Source: Neopestalotiopsis rosae (taxonomy: Eukaryota > Ascomycota > Sordariomycetes > Amphisphaeriales > Sporocadaceae). From it: a stretch of 64,000 nt of DNA. The translations under genes and the position numbers were made by a program. The notes below the pieces were generated by a model, which had not been told where the DNA came from, searched no databases, and saw only the letters and a list, made by a program, of their open reading frames with translations. Of the stretch, positions 36,353-48,608 are shown piece after piece (within the stretch, counting starts at the first letter, position 1; every line of letters begins with the position of its first letter). The stretch lies in assembly GCA_023078685.1 (NCBI GenBank), contig JALGAS010000002.1:6634001-6698000 (forward strand), read 5' to 3'.

Positions 36353-37645
36353 GGCTTGGTCTGACAGTACTGGATAGGAAGCAAGCATTACCATTGATGG
36401 TATAGTGTGCGAATGCATGCACATGCACACCTAGGTAGATCTATTGGTGCGCTGAGCATGGGAAAAACCATGAGTATTCCGCATCTTTCAGAGTACGTAT
36501 TCACCAGCATACAAGGGAGGTGAGGAATATGCAACACTGCCGGCCACGATAGGGGCCAAAGCACGGGATCATTGGTGGAAGCACGGTCAATCCATGTATG
36601 TTTCTGATAATTAGGGTTCATCATTGCAGGAAAGGAAAAAGAAGCATTCATGCGGGAAAGGGAAAAGGCGGTTAGTATCCCGATCAATCAACTTTGATCA
36701 CATATTGCCCTGCTCTTGAATAGGTGCATCTGGGCTTGGGAAGAACAGTCGGGCCCGAAGCAAGGCCTCACTCAACGATTCTGTCACTGAAACGACTCCG
36801 AGAATATTTTCCATTTTGACTCATCATATTTAGTGCGCGTAATGCGGAGAAAATTGCCAAAGTTGTCCGAAAAAGACATGGCTCATGCTGTCAGTCTGAT
36901 TTCGGTTCTGACTACCGATCCGCCAATATGCAGACGAAAAAGCTGTCGCGCCCCTATTGGTCGGTTCTCCCCAGAAATAAACGTTGGCTAGAGGCCTCCA
37001 GATAATCAACTTCACCACATCGAGATTGCTGTATGTTGAGCATGGGAAAGTCGTGCCGACTTTGCTCTTTTCCCATGTTTTCACGATTTCCGACATTCCA
37101 TTCCGGCTAAAGATTTTGCCAGTCATGAGACAAGTATGTAGATGACATATTGAATGCAAACATATTGATGATTAGTTGAATGATGGCATGGACAGTATAT
37201 CATGAGGGACAGAAAACATGCAAAAGCCGGACTGATTACATCGCTGCCGTAGATTCCTTCCGTGATGATCCCGGGCTTTTCAGCTCCGTGTTTTCGGCTG
37301 TGGTCCGGAAATTGCCCGGATGCTGTCGCCGCCGCCGCCGCCGCCGGTAGTTGTCCCCCGACTTGCTCATCTTGGCTGTGTCACCAGCGACTATCTACGT
37401 ACATATGGCGTCATCTGCCCGTACTCGATGGATACCTACTAAATGGACTTTTCTAATGCCCAGTTCCAGTCCTCCTCACGCTCACAAAATGACACGATTC
37501 AGAAAAGCATTGGCGATGTTCTATCAATGAGATCTCGCAACTGATCTACATGCTTCTTTCGTGCTAGGATCTAATTCTGCATCTATATAAAATTTCAATT
37601 CAGCATGAAAGTCAGTATCCCCGGCCTGCTTTGAAAAGCAACCCT
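36353..37645. other. Convergent 3' intergenic region, SER1 / DUF2264
   Basis: Both flanking genes end here. A (CCG)n run lies at 37327-37346. Frames of up to about 109 codons have no family features. No other gene or RNA is seen. Confidence 0.55.
37327..37346. repeat. (CGC)n trinucleotide run
   Basis: About six and a half perfect GCC-type units occur in non-coding sequence between convergent genes. It is likely a simple replication-slippage repeat. Confidence 0.85.
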
Positions 37646-40006
37646 TCAGGCCGCCATCTCGGCCTTGAGCCACTCGGGAATTTTGGGCACATCTTCCCAT
37701 CCGTCCAGATACTTGGTCTTTGGCAGGTCCGCAGCAGCTGGCCTGGCAAAAATGGCCGAGACGTACCACGCGGTCTCGCCCTTCTTGATCGTGTGCTGCA
37801 GCGTCGGGATCACGGTGCGGCTCTCCACCAGGTTGGAGTTGGGGTCCGCGTTGACGAGCATGGCGCTGCGCTCGACCCCCTCCTCGAGGGCCCGGATGCC
37901 CACGGCGCCCTTGGACACGGCAAAGGCGCCCAGCTTGCCAGTAGACCAGCCCTCGGGCGTGTTGAGATCGTAGTTGCCGATGATCTTGGGAAACGTGCCC
38001 TCGCCCTTGCCGGCGTCGTACGGATCGAGATACCGCCCGTCGGCGGACCTCTGGTTGGCAATGGCAAAGGCGCCGTCGGCGGTCATGACCTCGCGGCCCG
38101 CGGCCTCGATGCGGTGGGCGCGGAGGTGCCAGTTTGGCGCGGCTGCCGCCTCCTGGGGCGGGACGAGGATGGTCTTGACCGTGACGTCGGGAAACGGCTT
38201 CCAGACCGAGACCAGGACGGGCTTGTCCTCCCGGTACTCGAGGCCGGCGTACTCGGACTTTCTCCGCGTCTTCCAGTACTCGCCGCCGTCGTCCGACAGG
38301 CCGAGCTGCGAGGCCAAGGCGTACTGCTCCAGGGTGAAGAGGCCCGGCGGCACCGAGTAGCCGAAGGCGCTGCTGTAGGCAAAGGCGCCGTACTTGGCGT
38401 GCGTGCCCTTCATTGGGTAGCTGCAGGCTTGGCCCGAGGAGAGGAGCATGCAGTGGCCGCCGAGGTAACTTATCAAAGTGTCAGTCAGCTGCAAATAAAA
38501 ACAAAAAGATGCATCGTTATTGATGCCCTTGAAAGTCTTACCTCATGATGTGTCCTGGATGTTTCAATGCCTTTACCTTGGGGATCAGATCTCCAGGAGT
38601 TTCTTCCTTCGATGTCCAGAATGGATGCTCAGCGGGTACAGCAAGGCAGATGAATGCCAAACATGCCCAGTACTTGATAGAACATCAACAGGTCTCCTTT
38701 GTGAACGGTGACATCAAGAAACTTACCGGACTGCCGGGACTGTTGTAGTTTTCTGCCATCTGTGCTATAATCAGTATGCCACTCTATTGTCGAAGGGGGA
38801 TTTCCTGGGAACTTGATTACTTACATACATGTTCGGGTACGAATATCCAATCGTCAGAGTGCCACTTGAGCTCCAGATTTCAGGCTGTGTCTGCCAATAT
38901 CGGAGATGTCTCAGGACGATTCCCTTGACCATGCCCCATGTGAGTGGTTCGGGCAGATCGACTCCTGCATATGCTAAAGCTCCCCAGAACGAAACCATGG
39001 CAAAGCGGTAGCCGACGCTCCGGCCAAACGGGATGGACCGACCCTCATCGTCGTAGTAGTGTACGAGGTCCAGTGCGGCCACCTGGGCACGCTTCTTGAA
39101 TTCCTTGGCACGTTCTGGGTCTTCTTCGCCGGCCAGCTTGGCGTACAGGAGCTGGAGGAAGTGTATGGCAAAACTTGACGAGTAGTAGTCCATCTCTGTT
39201 TTCTCCCAGTCAGATCTCTCTTTCTCTTTTTTTTTTAAAGCGTCATTCTACTTGGACAAACTCACGATGAATGCCTTCGGGGCCATCATTGGACCACCCC
39301 TCGCCGCGATAAAAGGTGTTGAGATGTTCAATGTCACTGTCGAGTCTATCCTGTGAGAACTTTCCTCCATTCTTCTTCAGTCCCAAGTTTGCAAAGACTC
39401 GGAACCAGAGCCAGTTGGTATTGGGCATACTGATTGGTTCATTGTCAGCAAACTTCAATGCACTCCTCCCACCCATACGTCCAATTGATTGATCTCCGTA
39501 AACACACACAAGTCGGAAACGTACTTTTTCTCATTGATGGAATTGCCAAGCCAAGCCTCCACGTTGCCCCTCTCCTTGTCGTTCATGGACTGCCAAAAGA
39601 CGGGCGCCACCGCCAGCGCGAAGCCGAGGGGACACATTTCCACCATGCGCTGGTCATTGTCGCGGGGGTATCCCCAGTACTCGGGCGAGTCCGGGTCGGT
39701 CCCGGCCTTGACGCCCTCGACCCACCACTCGGTCCCCCTGTACTCGCCGTCGCCGGCCAGGAGGCAGGCCAGCCCCCAGAGCGGGCGGCATATGCCCTCC
39801 ACCTCGGACGCCGCCTGGTCGAAGCGCACGGCTGTGGCGCCGGGCACGCGGACCCGGGCCTTGTTCGGCGAGAAGAAGGGCTCCAGGGGGTCGAGCAGCG
39901 TGCGGAGGAGCTCCTGCACCGAGGCCCGGTCCGTGATGTTTACCTTTGAGAAAGGGTGGACGCCATTGTAGCCGAGCACCAGGCCGGTTTGGGGTTCTGA
40001 ACCCAT
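37646..40006 (-). CDS. DUF2264 domain protein
   Basis: Six exons, 40006-39525, 39429-39266, 39195-38825, 38759-38727, 38672-38542 and 38468-37646, give 667 aa. Introns are 95, 70, 65, 54 and 73 nt. Fourth and fifth acceptors end in AAG rather than the usual CAG/TAG. DUF2264 proteins are uncharacterised; the helical repeats with conserved tryptophans suggest an (alpha/alpha)-barrel like some glycan-active enzymes. Family landmarks are [73 protein letters not shown] and [19 protein letters not shown], several of them rebuilt by splicing. There is no signal peptide, so it should act inside the cell. Exon 4 is only 33 nt. Length matches the family. The opposite-strand 305-codon frame at 37631-38548 is a shadow. 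Confidence 0.88.
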
Positions 40007-41882
40007 TATGAATCTTGCTGCTCTTGAAGAGTATATCGCCTATGCAGCAATATATATGAATAGCAGGATTAAACCATAAAACAAGTAAAAAAAGAAAGAA
40101 GAAAGATTTCCAACTTCTTTCAAATGGTTATTGCATATGTTTACATTTCTATATACTACCATCTCAACTGTATATTCTGCGCGCATCCCACCCCAGTCAG
40201 TGCAAGTCTTTGGAGTTACCCCGAGAATGAGGGGGCAGCTTCGGTCGCGTGGGGTGATGTTGTCGCGGCTAAATGCGTATGCCCACGTCCGTTTCCCGGC
40301 CCACAAAGGCGCGGGCGCTCACGGGTTTATGCACGTATGACGGCGCTTGGTCGGGTAAGGCTTTGGTAAAGCTCTTGTCGATCTCCTGTGTGTGGATCCA
40401 TCTGCAGTGTTACGGATTAGGATCTAGCAACAAGAAAGCAGCTGGCATTGTGTCCGCATCCTTATGAACACTGCGTCTCTATCCCGATACAATCAAGTAT
40501 CACTCGCTGCCGAAAGAATGCGGCCCCACAGATATGAGTGGTGCTAGAGTATAGCAATCGTGATAGACTAGGTACTATTATCGCCACCCGCAATTATAAG
40601 CTGGTTGGTTGATGCCTTTTTATAGTGTAAATAGCTATACAAGGCGACTGTATATTCATCTATGACTTGAGCTGAATAACCTGCTATCATTATGTTGGGT
40701 TCGACATGTCCAGCAAGCTGCTCTTCACCTCGTTATTTATTTAGCTTACTCATGCCGTCGAAATTAGACCTCAACTCACAACTTTCGTATAGGCAGAAGC
40801 TGGAACAATCTTTTTGAAGGCAGTGTCTTTGAACACCTCTTATTTGAGCCTTCAAATTGACTTTGGTACAGGTGTCCTGTTTATGGAGCGACAATTCGGG
40901 CTGTACTATGTTGACCCTTCTTTGCCAACATTGAAACCTTCTTTCATGCGCAACATCAAGCTTCGTGCATCAAGTTTACTGAATGTTTGTCGATCCCTTT
41001 TTGCAATGGGACTGGACATCTTCATGTTGCTCTCAAGATAAATGCAGGTGGGCAATGACTACATTTGTACGACAGCATCACGGCCATATCTTTCCCTGGG
41101 AGCCTGCAGATCTTCCATGTGCGCGCTTCTGCTGACCAATATTCTCAGTCATACTTTACGCCATATTATATAATTAATGTGTCCCGAGTAGGTTCCGTCG
41201 TACTACGAGTGTTTGCTGCATTCATCGGGGGCTTTTACTGGGGCCAATGCCGGAAATGTCCGCTTAGTCATCGGCGCCGTGGTTTGAAAGTCACCGTTTC
41301 CAGCGCCTGGACCAGGTATTGCGCGATGTCGCTGAGTGCCAAGATCAAAAGTGTTTACATTAGGGAAACTCTGGTCTAGATATTTTGATCGACAAACCTG
41401 ATCAACAAGAACTAGAGGAGAGAAGGTAGAAGATATGATGAAGAAAAGGGAATAGCATTTCACTATCCGACTAGTGCTGAAATCAGCCACCAACGGTGTT
41501 ATTATGCTGGTGTCGTGACCTAGAGTAAATACATCAAGCCTCATCACAGGGGTGATGGATAGAGTATAAGCTGCGGGTCTCCGAACTTGAAAATTGATCA
41601 ATGCCCCAGTATTACGTATAGCGGATCCGCAGGATGGTAATGTTCAACCAGGTTCGCCCGATAACGATGAGTTTGTGATCAGGAAGCTCGGTGGGATCCA
41701 TGATCCCGTTATTGGCCCGGCCATAGCCCACCTCCCGGTCAGTGCTGAAGTCACCACCGGAAAACGACCGGACTGCCAAGTTTGAAGTATGTAACGGGGC
41801 CCGCTTGGGCATCGGCAGTCGCGGTCGACCAGTTCGGAGTCGTCTACGATCCCGTCCACAGTCAATATCCATCGACCAAGCA

Positions 41883-41917
41883 ACAGAGTTGAGAATCTCA
41901 CTATAAATGAACTCTGT
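41883..41917. repeat. 8-bp perfect inverted repeat around a TATA element
   Basis: ACAGAGTT at 41883-41890 is matched by its reverse complement AACTCTGT at 41910-41917, with a 19-base spacer. The spacer contains CTATAAATG. The repeat lies about 125 bp upstream of the monooxygenase start codon and could be an operator or chance. Confidence 0.5.
41902..41907 (+). promoter_or_regulatory. Probable TATA box of the FAD monooxygenase gene
   Basis: TATAAA lies 132 bp upstream of ATG 42040. A C/A/T-rich stretch (CTCACCGATCTCACCAATAC) follows at about 41958-41977, typical of a fungal transcription start region. TATA boxes are commoner in regulated than in housekeeping fungal genes. Confidence 0.5.
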
Positions 41918-42039
41918 CAGCCCTTGGGTTTTCGATCATGAAGGGTATCCTCATCAATCTCACCGATCTCACCAATACTCAGTTATAATCATCTCACATT
42001 CACAAAGAAAAACAAACAATTCCCTTCAGCGCAGTCGCT

Positions 42040-43748
42040 ATGGCAAACCAGCAGTCCCCTGATACACGTCTTATTGACAATGTTTTGCGGTATCCCAGCT
42101 CAGGTATCAACGTGCTAGTTGTTGGGGCTGGTCCTGGAGGCCTACTAGCAGCTATTGAGTGCTGGCGTAAAGGCCACAACGTTCGAATAATTGAAAAGGG
42201 ACAAGATATCTCACCAATCGGCAAGTACTACTAACTTTGAACCATCAGCCTTCGAGCCGTCATGTTTCTCCGGACCTGGTCGCTGATACTTTTTGATATA
42301 GGTGACATCCTGGCTATAGGTCCTTCTGCACTTGCCGTCTTCCGTCACTTTCCAAGTCTGCTACAAGAATATTATGATGTAGGACTGGATTGCGAAAATA
42401 CTGTCCATCACATTGATGGCAATATTGCCGTACCGGCGATGGAATTCGAGTACAACCGCCCGGATGTCGCCCCTCATGCTGCGTTTCCCATTCGAAGCAA
42501 AACCATCATTGGCCGTTATGATCTTACAAACATACTCTATAAGCAGTGTGTAAGGCTCGGCATCCCCATCCGCTGGAACGTGCCAATCGCGAGCTACGAG
42601 GAAGACGACGTCAGCAAAAAGGGTCGAGCCATTGCCACCGACGGTACTGTTTATGAAGCGGATCTTGTACTCGCGGCAGACGGGCTAGGCTCGAGGTCGC
42701 ATGCCCTCACACTAGGGAAGCCAGTGAGAGCTGTCAGCACTGGCTATTCTATCTACCGCGCGGCAATGTGGACAAGAGACCTCGCGAATGCGCCACTGAT
42801 TGAACAATATTTGAAGGAGCAGACGAGACCGCAGTGTCGAGTCTACGCGGGGCATAATCAACATATTGTTCTTGTGGTTTCCAAAAGATTGATCTCCATC
42901 GCCATAACTTTGCCAAATGTACGTTTCCATGTTAAAGCACCATATATCGGGAGAATGATGCCCAGAGAACTAACCCACAGATATTACTCAGGATATCCAA
43001 GGACAAGCTCTCGAATCATGGTCCACCACGATATCTTACAATAAATTAATCGGTTCTCTTCCGTCCCCCGACTACGATCCGCTGTTCCTCGAGGCGCTCC
43101 AAGCGTTGCCCAGCGATAGTGTGGTCAAGTGGGATCTATGCATGCGCGATCCCCAGCCCGAGTGGACGTCCAAGCAAGGCCACGTCCTGCAGCTCGGCGA
43201 CAGCGCCCACAGTTTCATTCCCACCTCTGCCAATGGCGCGACCGTCGCCATGGAGGACGGTGCTTCCATTGCTGAGTGCCTGCGTCTCAGCGGTCAGGCT
43301 GGGCCTGCCTTGGCAGCTAAGGTTCACCAACTTCTTCGGTAAGCATTCTTCCTTCATATACTCATTCACCCCCGCAGCAATGAGAAATTTGGTTAGATCG
43401 AGGGATATCAAACTAATTGTAGATCCCAGATTTGAACGTGTCAGTCTCATTCAGCGCATGGGCCTGATCAACCGCGCAAACTTTCACCGCGAGGGCCACG
43501 AAGAGGTCAAGACGCTGCAGTCGCGCATCACGCAAGGCAAGTGGCTCTGGGCCCATCGCTCGGAGGAATACGCCGCGGAGAACTTTGCTCCGGCCGCCGC
43601 TCACCTCGTCTCCGGGTCGCCGTTTCAAAACAGAAATGTTCCACCTGGCTACGTCCACGAGGCGTGGACCCTGGAGGACCAGATCGCGCGGGAGAAGGAG
43701 GGCGTTGTCGTTGATTTGCACGACAACGGTGATTGGTCTTGTATCTAG
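42040..43748 (+). CDS. FAD-dependent monooxygenase (salicylate hydroxylase/PaxM-like group)
   Basis: Four exons, 42040-42220, 42302-42918, 42992-43338 and 43430-43748, give 487 aa. Introns are 81, 73 and 91 nt. The first has a GC donor (GCAAGT..ATATAG); the GC use is required because no GT there keeps frame. The protein is a group A flavin monooxygenase using NAD(P)H and oxygen. The dinucleotide-binding motif GAGPGG is at residues 29-34, followed by an acid-ended strand (RIIEKG). IIGRYDLTNIL carries the conserved arginine. LVLAADGLGSRS is the DG motif. VLQLGDSAHSFIPTSANGATVAMEDGASIAECL is the GD motif contacting FAD. No C-terminal membrane helix is seen. Relatives often act on secondary metabolites, but no polyketide or peptide synthase is nearby, so the substrate is unknown. 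Confidence 0.88.
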
Positions 43749-44626
43749 GCCCCGAGTCCACGCTGTATATCGAGGCTATTTCGTGTCTTTTGGATGTTGT
43801 GTACAGAAGCATTTGTTCAAGCCTTTTATTTTGCACATGCACCTCCCTGCTCCCTTCGATAGACTACTAATAATACTTCCAACCGCGTTATCGGATCGTT
43901 GTATTGTGAACGACCTCGGGTTCTTTCCTATTTTATGGAAGAGCGAGAATCCCGGCATTCCGATTGGTCAAATGGCGTGGTAGGATCTGACAAATGCAGC
44001 ATCTACAATGTCATATACCAATACGCGAATTTTCCGATTTCCCGATGGCCCTCGACGAGTATCAGATTAGCCTGTGTGTAGGACAGGTTCATATTGAATA
44101 AGCTAGTGGATTTCCATATTGGCAGGTTGCAGTGATTGTGCCAAGACTCAGATATAATGTGTATAAATTGTATAAATAGGACCCCCAGAATATCGCGGAG
44201 CCATTGACTGGGGAAGTGCGGGGGCTAGCCTGTGCTTTGGTCCAGGGTGAGATGCACAAAGTGACAACACTGACGCAAAGTCCGAATCTGGGCCGGTTTC
44301 GCCGATGAGCCGCGGGAAAGATTCTTGCCTTTTTGCCGCCAGTCTGGCTTTTCGAGAGACAAGAGTTCATTTTCTCAGCAAACCTTTGGTGGTATTCTGT
44401 CATATGACTTGATGTGTTCATGTTCTGATTTGGCTCGTTGATTTTGGCCCAAGCGTGGTTTCCAACTCTGTATACTCACTCCAGCCTCACTCAATAATCC
44501 CCACCGGTGACGCTACCGCTACCTCGGACATTCTGGCGATAGGAGTGTGAGAGCACCAGTCTATGAGAGCCAAGGTCAACATACCGTAATCTGCCGTTTC
44601 TCTACATCCCACGACCATATTTCGAC
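43749..44626. other. Intergenic between monooxygenase and AACS genes
   Basis: This holds the monooxygenase 3' UTR and the AACS promoter. Frames up to about 132 codons at the left are shadows of the last monooxygenase exon. Nothing else is supported. Confidence 0.55.
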
Positions 44627-46916
44627 ATGGCGGCAACGTTACCAAGGAAGCTTTGGGAACATCCCGATCCCCAAAGCACTGAGATGTACAAGTTTATGCA
44701 GACGGTCAATCAAAAGCACAAACTCAACTTGAAGGTGACTGAGTACTGCAAATAACATTGTAATCTCTTAACTGACCAAGATCAGACGTTCTGGGAATTG
44801 TACCAGTGGTCCATAAACAATAGATCAACTTTTTGGACCGATGTCTTTGAGTGTAGCCCCATCATCCACACCGGCTCCATCAAACGTGTCGTGGATGAGA
44901 CTAAACTCATTGACGAGGTTCCCAAATGGTTCGAGGGTGTTCAGCTCAGTTTCGCCGAAAACATTCTCTGGAGTCGCGGGCCCAGCGACCCTTCAGATTT
45001 CCACGGCACGGCTGGGAAGGAGGATGACAAGGTGGCGCTGACCGAGGTGAGGGAGGGCGTCAGCGAGCTGCGCGATGTGACTTGGGCTACGCTGCGTCAG
45101 ACGGCCGCCCGGTTCGCCTCGGCCCTGCACGCGGCCGGCGTCGGGCGGGGCGACCGCATCGTCGTCGTCGGGTCCAACAGCGTCGAGACGCTCGCCGTGC
45201 TGCTGGCGACGAGCTGGGTGGGGGCCATCTTCAGCAGCAGCTCGACCGACATGGGCGTCTCGGGCATCCTGCAGCGGACGGTGCAGATCAACCCGAGGTT
45301 CATCTTCATGGACGACGCCGCGCTGTATAATGGTCGCCGGGTCGACCTCCGCGACAAGATGGCCAACATTGAGGCTGGCATGAAGGACTGCAATCTGTTC
45401 AAGGGCGTTATTTCTATACGACGATTCAAGGAGGCCTTGGACATTTCTCATATTCCTCGCACCCAGAAGCTGGATGACTTCTTGAGGCAAGGAAGTGCCA
45501 AACCTCCACCCATCGTTCGCATCAATTTCCACGAGCCCATCTTGATTTGTTACTCTTCGGGTACCACTGGTATCCCCAAGGCAATTGTCCATTCGGTGGG
45601 AGGGATATTGATCAACTGTTACAAGGAAGGAGTGATTCACGAGGGAATGAACTCTGAATCAGTTTCTCTACAGTACACCACGACTGGCTGGATCATGTAC
45701 CTAGTCTGTGTTATGCAGCTGTTTGCAGGCGCTAGATCGGTGCTTTACGACGGTTCACCTTTCCAGCCCGACTTGAAGACGTTCGTCAAGCTGGTTGGTG
45801 ATCAAAAGGTGACCAGACTCGGCGTTAGCCCTCGCTGGATGCATGAGCTTGCCAAGGCTGGCATCTCACCACGCGAGTTGACCGACTTGTCTAATCTCAA
45901 GATCGTCACTTCTACGGGTATGGTCTTGTCGGATCAATTGTTCGAGTGGTTTTACGATACGGGCTTCCCAGCGCACGCTCACCTCTTCAACATCTCCGGA
46001 GGCACAGACATTGTGAGTGGAAACAGTGAATTAACTTTAATGCCGCTGCTGACATTTTATTCCTTCTAATCAGGCCGGATGCTTCGGCATGGGCAATCAA
46101 CTTACTCCAGTCTACTTGGGTGGCACCCAAGGTCCAAGTCTCGGCACGCCCATTGCCGTCTACGACTCACTGCTGCCCAACGGGCCGGGCAAGGAGGTCC
46201 CGGACGGCACGCCGGGCGAGCTGGTGGCGACGGCCGCCTTCCCCAACGTCCCCGTCTACCTCTGGAACGACAAGACGCCCGCGGGGGTCAAGGGGTCCAA
46301 GCTGCACGCAGCCTACTTTGCGCGCTTCGACCACGTCTGGGCCCACGGCGACTTCATCGTCGTGCACCCGACCACCAAGAACATCACCTTCCTGGGCCGC
46401 GCCGACGGCGTGCTCAACCCGAGCGGCGTCCGCTTCGGCTCGGCCGAGATCTACGGCGTGCTCGAGCGGCACTTTTCGGACCAGGTCGTCGACTCCATCT
46501 GCGTCGGCCAGCGCCGGCCCCAGGACAATGACGAGAGCGTCATGCTGTTCCTGTTCATGCGCCCCGGCCACGCCTTCACCAAGGACCTGGTCGTCAAGAT
46601 CAAGGACGCGATTCGCAGGGACTTGTCCAAGAGACATGTGCCCAAGTACGTTTTCGAGACCCCGGAGATACCGGTAAGTTGACCCTTGCTCTTTCCCCTC
46701 CCTCCCAGTCTAGCGGTCGTAGACAGAAGAAGTATTGACTTGTGTATTGTTGCAAAGACGACTGTGAACCTGAAGAAAGTCGAGCTACCTGTCAAACAAA
46801 TCGTTTCGGGCCATGTCATCAAGCCCAGTGGCACCTTGCTCAACCCAAAGAGTCTTGACTACTACTACCAGTTTGCAAAAGATGAGGTTTTGAAGGCCGG
46901 TCAAGAGAAGCTGTAA
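44627..46916 (+). CDS. Acetoacetyl-CoA synthetase
   Basis: Four exons, 44627-44734, 44786-46012, 46074-46673 and 46758-46916, give 697 aa. Introns are 51, 61 and 84 nt; the last ends in AAAG. The enzyme ligates acetoacetate to CoA with ATP, feeding ketone-body carbon into lipid and sterol synthesis. It belongs to the adenylate-forming superfamily. The N-terminus has KLWEHPDPQSTEMYKFM and FWELYQWSINNRSTFW. The phosphate-binding loop YSSGTTGIPKAIVHS lies near residues 289-303. LQYTTTGWIMY is the A5-type region. The junction SGGTDIAGCF is restored by splicing. The hinge GRADGVLNPSGVRFGSAEIYG is present, and the catalytic lysine lies in TVNLKKVE near the C-terminus. Length matches the AACS family (about 650-700 aa). 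Start at 44627 keeps the whole family N-terminus. Confidence 0.94.
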
Positions 46917-48608
46917 ATGGTATTCCGTCTTTACGATAAGAACTTTAGATCCATACGACCGTATATTCAATGAGTATAATTTACCCAAGTGGAGTACCAG
47001 ACTATAATCGGCTTTTAGTGCCATTCAGCCATTATCGATGATCCATGACCCTTTGCCATGATTATTGTACAAACACGTAGATCCGGGTGGGGAGGAAAAC
47101 AAGAACGCCAAGTGCGAGGACTACGTGGTATCTTTGGAACAGGACACAAGATTGCATAACAAAGTATATCTATTTTGGGCATTGATCATATCTTTGCTCA
47201 ACGAACCGTGGTACCTACACTAGACACGCTTATGGCGCTAGGACGCTAAATGATTGACGTGCTATCAGGTCCCATGAGCAAGTCGCAGTGGAGATCCGGA
47301 TTCCGGACATCCCTTATCGTCAGAATTACCCCTCGATGGCAGGCACAAGTTGTCTTGTTATCGCAGCTTTGATCGGGGATTTTGTACCTTTATGGAGTAT
47401 GCCGTTCTGCCCATTGTACCGGCCGGTCATCCAGCTAAGTAGGTGCTTGCTCATTAGATATGACAGAGCGGTCTGAAAGCCAGAATGATTGATGCTTGTC
47501 TTACCTGTCTGAAGTGCCTGGCCTCTCTCCTACTACCATGTGCTGTTCCGAGTTTACATACCTGATCTCAGTATGGGGAGCATGTTGCCTGCCTAGCTGC
47601 ACATTTCTGCATTACCAGCTGAAAAGAGTTGGTGCGGGCGGGCAAACATGTCTCAGGCACCGCTTAATGTGCCCAAGACACAAACGAGCATATGGCGTCA
47701 ATCGATGATACCATCGAATCAATCCCACGGCCGGAGCCTTTCACTCCCCAAGTGCTGTGCAGGGGCGGCGACCGAGGCGACCTGAAGGAGAAGATGCAGC
47801 AGAAGGTTTCCCCTCAACTGACCTGGTAAGGCGTTGGCGCCGGGGCGCGCTAATGCGATTTACTACTATCAGAGCCGTCTTGCACATGGTGCAGCATGGA
47901 CATATGTGTGTACTGGAGTGCAGGTAGTGGTAGGTACATGTCTGGTGGGCGATAGATACACATGTGCTGTAAGCTAGGCATAATCGAAAACCAAATCGCA
48001 GGGAATGCCCCCTCGTCGTTCTCAGTCCGATTTCATAGAATTCATGTCTGTCCTGACTTGTATTCACGTTCCGTATAAGAGAATGCTGCAAGTTGAGTGA
48101 GCGTTTGAGTTGGCGTTCTGTTCTCGAGGGTACATTGCTTACCCTTGTAATCTGTAGCTGACGAACTTGCTGTAACTTGGGTGTCTCCAACTTTTTGGGG
48201 GTGGGATGGATTGCGCACTCACCCACCGACGTCTTAGCGCCAGTTTAAGGTACCTTGTCCATGTGGTGGTAGTCGATTTGATGCACTGCACAACCGACAT
48301 TGCTTTACATACGCGCTACCTACATTATCTATCCATCTAACCTACATCACCTCTTGCTCGAACAACCACAGCTCAAAGGCTCGTCATTCACCAATTTCTG
48401 CACAACTGTCTTGCAACGCAACGCCCGACTACTCCAAATTCCATTCCTTGTGACCGACTTGTGACAACAGCGTCTCTTTGGCTTGTAGCTGAAGATTGTC
48501 ACCCGCTGCCGAAGACGGTTCTTGTAGTATCTTGCCCATCCGTCCCAACGACAATTACCATCAACGGCCTTACTCATCCTCTGGTTTAAGTTCACGGTCC
48601 ACCTTGAC
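46917..48608. other. Intergenic, AACS 3' end to GID7 promoter
   Basis: About 1.7 kb without a supported gene. The longest frame (161 codons, minus strand, 47741-48226) has no family features. The right end (about 48340-48608) is C/T-rich, typical of a fungal leader for the GID7 gene. Confidence 0.55.

Larger units (their letters stand above)
40007..42039. other. Divergent intergenic region, DUF2264 / FAD monooxygenase
   Basis: The 2.0 kb stretch separates two divergent genes. The right end carries a TATA-type element and flanking inverted repeat (see separate entries). Frames at about 40814-41379 and 41594-41870 look random. No RNA gene is evident. Confidence 0.5.

Noticed and set aside
37631..38548. 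305-codon plus-strand frame opposite the DUF2264 last exon
   Set aside because: The minus strand carries the family motifs; the plus frame is a low-complexity Gly/Ala/Val shadow.
37646..46916. Secondary-metabolite gene cluster of DUF2264, FAD monooxygenase and acyl-CoA ligase-like genes
   Set aside because: The ligase is a standard acetoacetyl-CoA synthetase, and no polyketide synthase, NRPS, terpene cyclase, transporter or pathway regulator is present.
47741..48226. 161-codon minus-strand frame between AACS and GID7
   Set aside because: It has no recognisable domain, a random-looking composition and no supporting splice or promoter structure.
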